NCBI RefSeq assembly: GCF_014217565.1
Contig: NZ_CP043661.1
Span: 7,626,001 to 7,690,000 of the forward strand
DNA length: 64,000 nt
Direction: 5' to 3'
Origin: Kribbella qitaiheensis
GTDB lineage: Bacteria; Actinomycetota; Actinomycetes; Propionibacteriales; Kribbellaceae
In this document: one piece after another, positions 51,201-59,576 of the stretch
Position numbering within the stretch: position 1 is the stretch's first letter
Layout: every line of letters starts with the position of its first letter
Translations under genes and position numbers: made by a program
Notes under the pieces: model-generated
Databases searched by the model: none
Seen by the model: the letters and a program-made list of their open reading frames with translations, nothing else
Told to the model about the DNA's origin: nothing

Positions 51201-52229
51201 ATGAGGTTCAGGCGCTCTGCCGCCGCCCTTGTGGCGGTACTCGCACTAGCTGTGGTGAGTGCGTGCAATAACGACAAAGCGGGCCAGAACGGGGACGCAT
51301 CACTTCAGAAGATCACCTATCTGACGTCATTCAACACCTTCGGCCGCGAGGCCTACGCCTATGTCGCCCTCGAGAAGGGCTATTTCAAGGACGCCGGCTT
51401 CGACGTCACCATCAAGCCGGGTACCGGCACGGTCGACGTGCTGAAGCTGGTGGCGGGTGGCCAGGCGGACTACGGGATCGGTGACTTCACCGCGATCCTG
51501 ATCACGATGGGCAAGCAGAAGATGCCGGTCACCACGGTCGGGATGATCCACCAGAAGTCGTTGGCGGCGATCGTCACCCTCGAAGGTGGCAGCATCAAGG
51601 GTCCGCAGGACCTGCCCGGCAAGAAGATCGGCGACCAGCCGGGCTCCACCAACACGGTGATGTTCCCGCTCTACGCCAAGGCCGCGAAGATCGCGAACTG
51701 GGAGACCACCAAATTCGTCCCGTCGCCGCCGGCATCGCTGCCGCAGCTGCTGTCGGCCGGGACGGTCGACGGGATCGGTCAGTTCGTCGTCGGCGTGCCG
51801 ACGGTGGAGAACGCGGACAAGGTCAAGCACCGCAAGGCCGTCGTACTGCCGTACGGCGATGTGCTTCCGGACCTGTACGGCAACGCGATCATCACCCGGT
51901 CCGACCTGGCCAAGGAGCACCCGGACCAGGTGAAGAAGTTCACCAGTGCGCTGCTCAAGGGTCTGCAGGACACCATCGACGACCCCGACGGCGCGGCGAA
52001 GATCCTGCAGAAGTACGTGCCGGACCGCAAGGTCGAGGGTTCCGTCAAAGAGCTGAACCTGATGAGGCCCTACGTCAAGCCGGACGGCTTCAGCGGTGTG
52101 CTCGGCGCGGTGGAGGTTTCCCGCGTGCAGCAGATCATCAAGGACCTCGAGGACGCCGGGCAGATCACCCCGGCCGGTTCGGTGAATCCGTCCGACGTGG
52201 TCGACCGCGACCTGGCGCCGAAGGGCTGA
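51201..52229 (+). CDS. ABC importer substrate-binding lipoprotein (NMT1/THI5-like)
   Basis: A 342-residue exported lipoprotein: a signal peptide with lipobox VVSAC (about residue 22), then a NitT/TauT/THI5-type fold (TYLTSFNTFGREAYAYVALEKGYFKDAGFDV, KLVAGGQADYGIGDFT, LPGKKIGDQPGSTN). Related proteins bind sulfonates, nitrate or pyrimidine precursors; aromatic acids are also known. The ligand here is unknown, but the downstream genes suggest an aromatic or nitrogenous compound. The ATG follows GGAGAGGAG. It is the first gene of the operon under the operator. Confidence 0.88.
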   Translation: MRFRRSAAALVAVLALAVVSACNNDKAGQNGDASLQKITYLTSFNTFGREAYAYVALEKGYFKDAGFDVTIKPGTGTVDVLKLVAGGQADYGIGDFTAILITMGKQKMPVTTVGMIHQKSLAAIVTLEGGSIKGPQDLPGKKIGDQPGSTNTVMFPLYAKAAKIANWETTKFVPSPPASLPQLLSAGTVDGIGQFVVGVPTVENADKVKHRKAVVLPYGDVLPDLYGNAIITRSDLAKEHPDQVKKFTSALLKGLQDTIDDPDGAAKILQKYVPDRKVEGSVKELNLMRPYVKPDGFSGVLGAVEVSRVQQIIKDLEDAGQITPAGSVNPSDVVDRDLAPKG

Positions 52230-52230
52230 C

Positions 52231-53031
52231 ATGATCCGGCTGGACGGTGTGGGCCAGGTCTTCGAGGGCCGCGGGGGAGAGATCCAGGCCCTCGAAGGGA
52301 TCGACCTGCACGTCCAGGAGAACGAGTTCGTCACGTTGATCGGCCGGTCCGGGTGTGGCAAGTCCACCCTGCTCCGGCTGATCGCGGGACTGCTGCGGCC
52401 GACGTACGGCGGGGTCGAGGTGGCGGGGGAACCCGTCAAGGGGCCCCGCCGCGACGTCTCGTTCATGTTCCAGCGGCCCGCTCTGCTGCCCTGGCGCTCG
52501 GTGGTGTCGAACGTCCTGCTCCCGGTGGAGATCTCCGGCGGCAAGGACAAGAGCAAGGACAAGAAGACGTACCGGGACCGGGCGCACGAGTTGCTGGAGC
52601 TGGTCGGGCTGACCGGCTTCGAGCGCCGCCTCCCGCACGAGTTGTCCGGGGGGATGCAGCAGCGGGTGTCGTTGTGCCGCTCGCTGATCCGCGACCCCAA
52701 GGTGATGTTGATGGACGAGCCGTTCTCGGCGCTCGACGCGCTGACCAGGACGGAGCTGTCCGAGGAACTGCAACGGGTCCAGATGGAGCTGGCGACCACG
52801 ATCGTATTCGTCACCCACTCGATCGAGGAGGCCGTCCTGCTCGCGGACCGGGTGGTCGTGCTGAGCCCGCGGCCCGGCCGGCTGCGCGAGATCGTCGAGA
52901 TCGACATTCCCCGGCCCCGCAGTCTGGGCCAGGACGCGCACCTGACCGACGTGGCCCGGATCAGCGGCCACCTGCACGGCCTGCTGTCCGAGAAGGTGCC
53001 GCCCGCCGACGTGCCCGAGGGGCGCCGATGA
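52231..53031 (+). CDS. ABC importer ATP-binding protein (SsuB/TauB type)
   Basis: A 266-residue importer ATPase. Walker A is LIGRSGCGKSTLLRLIAG, Q-loop FMFQRPALLPWRSV, signature LSGGMQQRVSLCRSL, Walker B VMLMDEPFSALDAL and the switch His in VFVTHSIEEAV. A Lys/Asp-rich insert (GGKDKSKDKKTYRD) lies in the helical domain. It starts one base after the binding-protein stop and overlaps the permease gene by 4 bases. Confidence 0.93.
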   Translation: MIRLDGVGQVFEGRGGEIQALEGIDLHVQENEFVTLIGRSGCGKSTLLRLIAGLLRPTYGGVEVAGEPVKGPRRDVSFMFQRPALLPWRSVVSNVLLPVEISGGKDKSKDKKTYRDRAHELLELVGLTGFERRLPHELSGGMQQRVSLCRSLIRDPKVMLMDEPFSALDALTRTELSEELQRVQMELATTIVFVTHSIEEAVLLADRVVVLSPRPGRLREIVEIDIPRPRSLGQDAHLTDVARISGHLHGLLSEKVPPADVPEGRR

Positions 53032-53807
53032 CGAAGCGATCCTGGCTGACCAGCTCCCGGTCGGCGGCGATCCTTCTTCCGGTGCTCGGACTGTTCGCCG
53101 CGATCGGGCTGTGGTGGCTGGCCGTCGTCGTGTTCGCGATCGAGCCGTTCCTGCTGCCGAGTCCGGGCGATGTGGTCACGTCCTTCCTCGACCAGCCCGG
53201 CTTCTTGCTGAAGCAGACCGGCGTCTCGTTCGTGGAGACGATCGGTGGCTTCTTCCTGGCGATCGCGACCGGGGTCCCGATCGCGCTGCTGATCGTCCGT
53301 TCGGTGCTGGTGGAACGGCTGCTCTATCCGCTGATGCTGGCGGTGAACGCGATCCCGAAGATCGCGATCGCGCCGCTGCTGGTGGTCTGGATGGGATTCG
53401 GCTCGTGGCCGAAGGCCGTGATGGTGCTGCTGGTCTGCTTCTTCCCGATCGTGATCTCGACCGCGACCGGGATGAAGTCGACCCCGGTCGAGTTGGTGGA
53501 GCTGCTCCGGTCGCTGAACGCGAGCAAGACCCAGGAGTTCTTCCGGCTGCGGATCATCTACGCATTGCCGCAGATCTTCACCGGGCTGAAGGTGGCCATC
53601 TCGCTGGCGGTGATCGGCTCGGTGATCGCCGAGTTCGTCGGTGCTACCGGCGGGCTGGGCTATGTGATCCAGAGTTCCGGCTCGAGTGCCGACACCGCGC
53701 TGGCCTTCGCCGGAATCACCTTGCTGAGCATCATGAGCATCGTTTTGTTCTACGCGCTGGTCGCGCTGGAGCACTACCTGTTGCCATGGGCGCGGGAGAA
53801 CAGGTGA
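53028..53807 (+). CDS. ABC importer permease (SsuC/TauC type)
   Basis: A 259-residue permease with about six helices and the BPD_transp_1 EAA loop VELVELLRSLNASKTQEFFRLR (about residues 149-170). Helices begin near 13 (AAILLPVLGLFAAIGLWWL) and continue through VIGSVIAEFVGATGGLGYVI. It is coupled by overlaps to the ATPase gene before it and the dehydrogenase gene after it, which links transport and catabolism in one mRNA. Confidence 0.92.
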   Translation: MTKRSWLTSSRSAAILLPVLGLFAAIGLWWLAVVVFAIEPFLLPSPGDVVTSFLDQPGFLLKQTGVSFVETIGGFFLAIATGVPIALLIVRSVLVERLLYPLMLAVNAIPKIAIAPLLVVWMGFGSWPKAVMVLLVCFFPIVISTATGMKSTPVELVELLRSLNASKTQEFFRLRIIYALPQIFTGLKVAISLAVIGSVIAEFVGATGGLGYVIQSSGSSADTALAFAGITLLSIMSIVLFYALVALEHYLLPWARENR

Positions 53808-54892
53808 CGACCCAGGCCCCGGACTCAGATCGGCAGGTGCTCGTCCGGCCCGCGTGGCTGGAGGCAACTGTCTCCGCCGTCTTCACCGCGCTCGGATTCG
53901 AGCCAGGTGACTCGGCGAAGATCGCCGCCGCCCTGGTCGAAGCGGATCTGCGCGGCGTCAGCTCGCACGGCGTGATGCTCGTTCCGATGTACGTCGAACG
54001 CCTGAACGCAGGCGGGGTCACCCGCGAGCGTGAGCTGGACGTGCTGCACGACGCCGGCGCGGCGTTGGTCGCGGATGCGCGCGGCGGGATGGGCCAGTTG
54101 TCCAGCCCGCAGGCGATGGGCCTGGCAGCCGAGCGAGCCGGCCGGTACGGGATCGGCCTGGTCTCGGTCCGGAACGCGCACCACTTCGGCGCGGCCAGCC
54201 GGTGGGCGATGCAGGCGGCCCGGGCCGGTCAGCTGGGCATCGCGATGTCGAACACCACCCCGTTGATGCCCGCCCCCGGCGGCGCCGAACGGCTGGTCGG
54301 CAACAACCCGCTGGCGATCGCCGTACCGACCGTGGGCGGACCGGAGATGGTGCTGGACATGGCGCTGTCGGCCGTTGCGCTGGGCAAGATCCGGCTGGCC
54401 TCCTCGGCCGGCCGGTCGATCCCGGACACCTGGGCGACGGACTCGCAGGGCTTGCCGACCACCGACCCGGAGGCCGCGGTACTGGGGATGTTGCTGCCTG
54501 CCGCCGGGCACAAGGGGTTCGGGCTGGCGTTGATGATCGACGTGCTGACCGGCGTACTGAGTGGTGGTGGCTGGGGCGACCAGGTGCGGCCGCTGTACAG
54601 GGAGCCGGAACGGCCGAACGACTGCGCGCACCTGTTCCTCGCGATCAACCCGGAGTTGCTGGGTGGGGTCGAGGGATTTCGGCAACGGTCCTCGGCCCTG
54701 GCGGCGCGGGTCCGGGCGAGTGCCACCGCGCCAGGGGTCGACCGGTTGCATCTGCCGGGAGAGATCGAAGCCGAGCGAGCCGAATACCAGCGGCGGCACG
54801 GCGTACTGATCGAGAAGTCGGGGCTGGACGGACTGCTCGCGACCGCCAACGCGGTCGGCGCGGTCGTACCGGCCGGAGGGGTGCTGAACTGA
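53804..54892 (+). CDS. Ldh-family (malate/lactate/ureidoglycolate) NAD(P)-dependent dehydrogenase
   Basis: A 362-residue oxidoreductase of the MDH2/YbiC/AllD group, unrelated to classical lactate dehydrogenase. The catalytic His is in LRGVSSHGVMLVPMY; GIGLVSVRNAHHFGAASRW and GHKGFGLALMIDVLTG are family blocks. Members reduce 2-oxo acids or oxidise 2-hydroxy acids. It follows the permease with a 4-base overlap and its stop overlaps the Rid-family start. It probably handles a 2-hydroxy-acid intermediate. Confidence 0.88.
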   Translation: MTTQAPDSDRQVLVRPAWLEATVSAVFTALGFEPGDSAKIAAALVEADLRGVSSHGVMLVPMYVERLNAGGVTRERELDVLHDAGAALVADARGGMGQLSSPQAMGLAAERAGRYGIGLVSVRNAHHFGAASRWAMQAARAGQLGIAMSNTTPLMPAPGGAERLVGNNPLAIAVPTVGGPEMVLDMALSAVALGKIRLASSAGRSIPDTWATDSQGLPTTDPEAAVLGMLLPAAGHKGFGLALMIDVLTGVLSGGGWGDQVRPLYREPERPNDCAHLFLAINPELLGGVEGFRQRSSALAARVRASATAPGVDRLHLPGEIEAERAEYQRRHGVLIEKSGLDGLLATANAVGAVVPAGGVLN

Positions 54893-55287
54893 TGCCGAAG
54901 ACACAACTGACCAGTACTGCGTTGCGCAGCCCCAACGGGGTGTTCTCGCAGGCGACCACGATCGAGGCGACCGGGCGGCTGGTGTTCGTCTCCGGGATGA
55001 CCGCGCGCCGGCCGGACGGCAGCATCGCCGGCGTCGGCGACGTCTCCGAGCAGACCCGGCAGGTCTGCGAGAACGTCCAGGCCGCCGTCCGCGAGGCCGG
55101 TGGGACCTTGGACGATGTCTGCCGGGTGGACGTGTACGTCCGCAACATGGAGGACTTCGCCAAGATCCACGAGGTCCGGGCGCGGTACTTCCACGAACCG
55201 TTGCCGGCTTCGACGATGGTCGAGGTCAGCAAGCTCGCGCACCCGGACTATCTGATCGAGATCAACGCGATCGCGGTGATCCCGTGA
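54892..55287 (+). CDS. Rid-family (YjgF/YER057c/UK114) protein
   Basis: A 131-residue homotrimer-type protein: SPNGVFSQATTIEATGRLVFVSGMT, ENVQAAVREAGGTLDDVCRVDVYV and PASTMVEVSKLAHPDYLIEINAIAV. At the place of RidA Arg105 (PARxTVEV) I read Ser, so it may not be a generic imine deaminase. Rid proteins in ring-cleavage pathways can act as 2-aminomuconate deaminases, which would suit this locus. ATG 54892 overlaps the dehydrogenase stop (TGATG). Confidence 0.88.
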   Translation: MPKTQLTSTALRSPNGVFSQATTIEATGRLVFVSGMTARRPDGSIAGVGDVSEQTRQVCENVQAAVREAGGTLDDVCRVDVYVRNMEDFAKIHEVRARYFHEPLPASTMVEVSKLAHPDYLIEINAIAVIP

Positions 55288-55320
55288 CCGGTCGCGTGCG
55301 CGGCGTCGAGTGGGTCTGAG

Positions 55321-56169
55321 ATGCGTTTCGTGACGGTGGAGCACGACGGGCGCGAGCGGCCCGGCGTACTGGATGGCGAAGACGTCATCCTGCTGCCTCA
55401 TGCCGACCTGGTGGCGGTGATCGAGAACGGGCTTGGTGCCTTGGGCAACGAGCGGGTCGCGCTGGCGGACGTGCGGTTGCTGGCGCCGATCCGGCGGTTC
55501 CGGCGGGACATCCTCTGTACCGGCTGGAACTACTGGGACCACTTCGAGGAGAGCAAGGGCAAACGCGAGGGGCAGGACGTCGACCGGCCGGAACACCCGA
55601 CGTTCTTCACGAAGGGTCCGGACGTGGTGATCGGCCCGTACGACGAGATCGCGTACGACCCGGCCGTCTCGGCGAAGTGGGACTACGAGGCGGAGCTCGC
55701 GCTGGTGATCGGCAAGACCGGCCGGAGCATTCCGGTCGCGGACGCGCTCGACCATGTCTGGGGCTACACCTTGGCCAACGACATCTCGCAGCGCGATCTG
55801 CAACGAGCGCACGGCGGCCAATGGCTGAAGGGCAAGAGCATCGATCAGACGATGCCGCTCGGGCCGTGGATCGTGAGCGCCGACGAGCTCGGTGATCCGC
55901 AGGACGTGCGGCTGCAGTGCCTGCTCAACGGCGAGATCATGCAGGACGCGTCGACCAAGCAGATGGCGTACGACGTGGCGACGCTGATCAGCGAGCTGTC
56001 GTTCGGGATGACGCTGCGACCGGGCGATCTGCTGCTCACCGGTACGCCGGCCGGGATCGGGAACGCCCGCGAACCGCAGGTGTTCCTGAAGGAGGGCGAC
56101 GAAGTGATTACGCGCGCCGACCAGCTCGGCGAGCTGCGGAACACCCTTGCCTACCGGGAGCTCTCATGA
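55321..56169 (+). CDS. fumarylacetoacetate hydrolase-family protein
   Basis: A 282-residue FAH-fold enzyme. The metal-binding acidic residues lie in WDYEAELALVIGKTG, and GYTLANDISQRDLQ and KGKSIDQTMPLGPWIV follow, with LLTGTPAGIGNAREP at the end. Family members include fumarylpyruvate hydrolases, 2-oxopent-4-enoate hydratases and oxalocrotonate decarboxylases, all used after aromatic ring cleavage. It lies 33 bases after the Rid gene and is coupled to the GntR gene by ATGA. Confidence 0.9.
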   Translation: MRFVTVEHDGRERPGVLDGEDVILLPHADLVAVIENGLGALGNERVALADVRLLAPIRRFRRDILCTGWNYWDHFEESKGKREGQDVDRPEHPTFFTKGPDVVIGPYDEIAYDPAVSAKWDYEAELALVIGKTGRSIPVADALDHVWGYTLANDISQRDLQRAHGGQWLKGKSIDQTMPLGPWIVSADELGDPQDVRLQCLLNGEIMQDASTKQMAYDVATLISELSFGMTLRPGDLLLTGTPAGIGNAREPQVFLKEGDEVITRADQLGELRNTLAYRELS

Positions 56170-56864
56170 GCAGCCCGATGGAGTTGCTACCCGGCGGTGG
56201 CCGAGGTGGCCGCCGTACGTTGGCCGAGACCGCCGCGGCCGAGCTTCACCAGCTGATCCTGTCCGGCGAACTTCCCAGCGGTACGCCGCTGCGCCTGGTC
56301 GAGCTGGCGAATCGGCTGGAGATGAGCCAGATGCCGGTCCGCGAAGGCCTTCGCCGGCTGGAAGCGCTCGGGCTGGTCGACATCATTCCGCACCGCGGCG
56401 CCTGGGTTCGCGAGTTGTCGCTGGAAGACCTGCGCGATACCCATGAGACCCGGCTCGCGCTCGAGAGCCTCGCAGTACGGGCGGCGGCTGAGCACTTTGG
56501 CGCGGAGGACGAGCAGCAGGCGACAGCCGCGCTGGCGGAGCATCTGCGGTTGTCGCGGAGTGAGGACTCGATCGGCGCCCGGCAGTCGCACGCGGACTTC
56601 CACTTCACCCTCTACCGGGCCGGTGGCTCGCAGTGGCTGGCGCGGGCGATCGAGCCGGTCTGGCAGAACAGCGAGCGGTACAGGTTCGGCAGCCGGCAGA
56701 CCGCGGCGCAGATCGAGCGGAACCGGCAAGAGCACCAGGCGATCCTCGACGCCTGCGTCGCCCACGACTCGGACGCGGCCGAAGAAGCGCTCCGGACCCA
56801 CCTGGCCGGCGCCGTACAGCGGATCACCGAGACGATGACCTCCCGGCAGAAGGGGACGTCATGA
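56166..56864 (+). CDS. GntR-family regulator with FCD domain (copy 1)
   Basis: A 232-residue FadR-type regulator. The winged helix is at about residues 22-82 (HQLILSGELPSGTPLRLVELANRLEMSQMPVREGL), then an FCD ligand domain (DTHETRLALESLAVRAA, HADFHFTLYRAGGSQWL, EHQAILDACVAHD). It is very similar throughout to the regulator at 61625, so the two are a recent duplicate pair. It is buried inside the catabolic operon by ATGA overlaps on both sides. Confidence 0.92.
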   Translation: MSSPMELLPGGGRGGRRTLAETAAAELHQLILSGELPSGTPLRLVELANRLEMSQMPVREGLRRLEALGLVDIIPHRGAWVRELSLEDLRDTHETRLALESLAVRAAAEHFGAEDEQQATAALAEHLRLSRSEDSIGARQSHADFHFTLYRAGGSQWLARAIEPVWQNSERYRFGSRQTAAQIERNRQEHQAILDACVAHDSDAAEEALRTHLAGAVQRITETMTSRQKGTS

Positions 56865-57583
56865 AGGTGAGCTTCGACGCGACCGGCGAGGTCGTGGTGG
56901 TCACCGGTGGCGCTAGCGGCATCGGCGCCGCGCTGGCCGCCGCGGTCGTCTCGTGCGGCGGGACGGCGGTCGTCTTCGACATCACGGCGCCAGAGAACTC
57001 GGCGGTCGAGTACGTCGAGGTAGATGTCTCTGATCGGGCTGCAGTGCTTGAAGCTGTGGCAGGAGTGATCGAGCGGCACGGCCGGATCGACGGGCTCGTG
57101 GCCGGCGCCGCGATCCAGCCCCGGGCCGCGGTGCTCGACATGGACCCCGCCGAGTGGACCCGGACGCTGCAGGTGAACCTGGACGGCGTCGTCTGGGTCT
57201 GCCAGGCGGTCGTTCCGCACCTGATCGAGCGGCGGGCCGGCTCGGTGATCGTGTTCACCTCGGGGATGGCTCCGACCGGGTTCCCCGGCGCCGCGGCGTA
57301 CGCGTCCAGCAAGGCTGCCTTGGTCGCCTTCGCCAAGACGCTCGCCGCCGAGGTTGCCGAGCACCGGGTGCGGGTGAACGTGGTCGCGCCGGGCGTGATC
57401 GACACGGATCAGTTCCGTACTGCGAACCTCGGTGCGGACCGCGAGCACTGGCACGACACCATAGGCATCGGCGACCCCGAGGACGTGGTCGGCCCGCTGT
57501 TGTTCCTGCTGTCCGACGCGGCGGCGATGACCGGCTCCCAGCTCACCCGGGAACGGGCATTCGCCCGGCTCGAAGAGTTCTAG
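56861..57583 (+). CDS. short-chain dehydrogenase/reductase
   Basis: A 240-residue SDR. The cofactor motif is VVTGGASGIGAAL. Catalytic Ser is in VIVFTSGMAPTG and Tyr-x-x-x-Lys in AAAYASSKAALVAF; NVVAPGVIDT follows. It dehydrogenates a hydroxyl group or a cis-dihydrodiol. The start overlaps the GntR stop and the flavin hydroxylase follows 10 bases later. The exact substrate is unknown. Confidence 0.9.
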   Translation: MKVSFDATGEVVVVTGGASGIGAALAAAVVSCGGTAVVFDITAPENSAVEYVEVDVSDRAAVLEAVAGVIERHGRIDGLVAGAAIQPRAAVLDMDPAEWTRTLQVNLDGVVWVCQAVVPHLIERRAGSVIVFTSGMAPTGFPGAAAYASSKAALVAFAKTLAAEVAEHRVRVNVVAPGVIDTDQFRTANLGADREHWHDTIGIGDPEDVVGPLLFLLSDAAAMTGSQLTRERAFARLEEF

Positions 57584-57593
57584 GAGATCCCGA

Positions 57594-59183
57594 GTGACCT
57601 CTGCCAAGCACCAGTTGCCTGTCGCCGTTGTCGGCGCGGGGCCGATCGGCCTGACCACCGCGCTCGGCCTGGCCCACTACGGCGTGCCGTTCGTGCTGCT
57701 CGAGGAGGACGCCGCACTGTCGTCCGACACGAAAGCCGGTACGACGCTGACCCGGACCCTGGAGATCTGGAACCGGTACGGCTGCGTCGACGAGATCCTC
57801 GCGGCCGCGCTGCGGATCGACGAGATCGGCGACATCGACCGGGCCACCAACACGCCGCGGGCCTCGGTCCAGCTGGCCGAACTGGTGAACGACACGCAGT
57901 TCCCGTTCGTGATCAACCTGCCGCAGCAGACGATGGAGCCGATCCTGGCCGCCGCGCTCGAGCGGGCCGGTGGATCCGTGCTGACCTCGCACCGGCTGGA
58001 GTCCTTCGAGGTCGTCGACGATCATGTCGTACTACGGGTTGCCACGCCGGACGGGCCGCAGGAGATTCTCGCCTCGCATTTGCTTGCCTGTGATGGCGGC
58101 CGTTCGAAGGTGCGGGATGCGCTCGGTGCGACCGTGTCCGGCGAGACGCTGCCCGAGCGGTACATGCTGATCGACGTCGTGGTCGACCTGGACGTGTCGA
58201 ACGCTCGCGACTATCCGTACCTGGCGTACTTCTCGGACCGGTCGGAGTGGATGGTGCTGATCCGGCAGCCGGAGTGCTGGCGGTTTCTGTTCCCGCTGGC
58301 CGAAGGGATGGAGCCACCGGGCGACGAGGATCTGCTGGTGAAGGTGAAGCAGTTCATCGGCGAGGTGGACAAGATCGAGCTGCGCGGCACGGTCGTCTAC
58401 AACGTGCATCACCGGGTGGCGGACCACTGGTCTGCTGAGCGCAAGGTCTTCCTGATGGGCGACGCGGCGCACCTGATCACGCCCATGTGGGCGCTGGGCC
58501 TCAATACCGGTGCGCTGGACGCCTCGAACCTCCCGTGGCGGCTTGCCTGGGTACTGCGCGGCTGGGCTGCACCGGAGCTGTTGGACGGCTACGAGCAGGA
58601 GCAGCGGCCAGTAGCCATCAACGGCTCGGGTGAGATGGCCGAGGCGGCCCGGAAGTACATGTCGCACCAGCGGGGTGCGGTGACGGCCGCTGGAAGCGAC
58701 TGGGCAACGGCGTACACGAGGACGCTGCTCGGCGTACGGCTGGATGTCGACGGTGAAGGCGACTGGTCGATGGTGATGACCAGTGCGGAACCACCTGCCG
58801 TCCGGGCCGGCGACCGGGCTCCTGACCTCACGCTGCACGGTCCGCTCGGGCGGGAGACGATCCACGGGCTGTGCCGGGATTCCTTCGTGGCCTTGTACTT
58901 CACCGACGTCCGGCGGCGACCGGAGATCCCGGTGAACGATTCGCCGGCGCTGCGGCACTTCGCGATCTCGCGGTGGGACGCGCCGCTCGACTCGGGGCTG
59001 CGGGACCGGTCGCTGTTCGACCCGGGCAGCATCGCGACCGGCCGGTACGGCGTACCGGCGGAGACCGTCGTACTGGTCCGGCCCGACGGGCACATCGCGG
59101 CCGTGGCGCCGATGCGACCCGGCGTCGCCGAGGAGCTTTACAGTGGAATCACCGGCCGCCCAGTACCTCGGGAGGACGGCTGA
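57594..59183 (+). CDS. FAD-dependent aromatic hydroxylase (PheA/TfdB family)
   Basis: A 529-residue class A flavoprotein monooxygenase. FAD motifs are VVGAGPIGLTTALGL (GxGxxG), LLACDGGRSKVRDALG (the DG motif) and KVFLMGDAAHLITPMWALGLNTGALDASNL (the GD motif, with MWALG where PPFGGQ is usual). The C-terminal ~165 residues form the thioredoxin-like phenol hydroxylase domain. It hydroxylates phenolic or heteroaromatic rings with NAD(P)H and O2. This is the strongest sign that the pathway degrades an aromatic compound. It is coupled to the cupin gene (TGATG). Confidence 0.9.
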   Translation: MTSAKHQLPVAVVGAGPIGLTTALGLAHYGVPFVLLEEDAALSSDTKAGTTLTRTLEIWNRYGCVDEILAAALRIDEIGDIDRATNTPRASVQLAELVNDTQFPFVINLPQQTMEPILAAALERAGGSVLTSHRLESFEVVDDHVVLRVATPDGPQEILASHLLACDGGRSKVRDALGATVSGETLPERYMLIDVVVDLDVSNARDYPYLAYFSDRSEWMVLIRQPECWRFLFPLAEGMEPPGDEDLLVKVKQFIGEVDKIELRGTVVYNVHHRVADHWSAERKVFLMGDAAHLITPMWALGLNTGALDASNLPWRLAWVLRGWAAPELLDGYEQEQRPVAINGSGEMAEAARKYMSHQRGAVTAAGSDWATAYTRTLLGVRLDVDGEGDWSMVMTSAEPPAVRAGDRAPDLTLHGPLGRETIHGLCRDSFVALYFTDVRRRPEIPVNDSPALRHFAISRWDAPLDSGLRDRSLFDPGSIATGRYGVPAETVVLVRPDGHIAAVAPMRPGVAEELYSGITGRPVPREDG

Positions 59184-59575
59184 TGACCAACTTCGACGAG
59201 CAGTTCCACGAGATCCTGCTGCAGACGGACGACCTGGAATGGGTGGAGAAGTCCCTGGCCGGGCTGTCCCACAAGATGCTCTGGCGGGACGAGCAGACCG
59301 AGGCGTCGATCGCGCTGGTGCGGTTCGAGAAGGGCGCCGGGATCCCGTCGGCCCATCAGCACGCCTCGAACCAGTTCATGTTCTGCTTGTCCGGGCGGTA
59401 CGTGTACCTGCCGACCGGGACCACGCTGACCAAGGGCAGCTTCTACTGGAACCCCAAGGGATCCACCCACGGCCCGACGATGGCCGAGGAGACCTCTGTC
59501 CTGCTCGAGATGTACGACGGCCCGCACTACCCCGAGCGGCCGTCCTTCTACGACAACGACGCGGACGCACGCTGA
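59183..59575 (+). CDS. cupin-domain protein (dihydroxyacetophenone-dioxygenase-like)
   Basis: A 130-residue single-domain cupin. The metal-binding His are in SAHQHASNQFMFCLSGRY and GSTHGPT, with FEKGAGIP and YVYLPTGTTLTKGSFYWNPKG typical of a group that includes 2,4'-dihydroxyacetophenone dioxygenase-like proteins. It may be the ring- or C-C-cleaving dioxygenase of the pathway, since no extradiol or intradiol dioxygenase is seen. That role is inference. Confidence 0.75.
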   Translation: MTNFDEQFHEILLQTDDLEWVEKSLAGLSHKMLWRDEQTEASIALVRFEKGAGIPSAHQHASNQFMFCLSGRYVYLPTGTTLTKGSFYWNPKGSTHGPTMAEETSVLLEMYDGPHYPERPSFYDNDADAR

Positions 59576-59576
59576 C

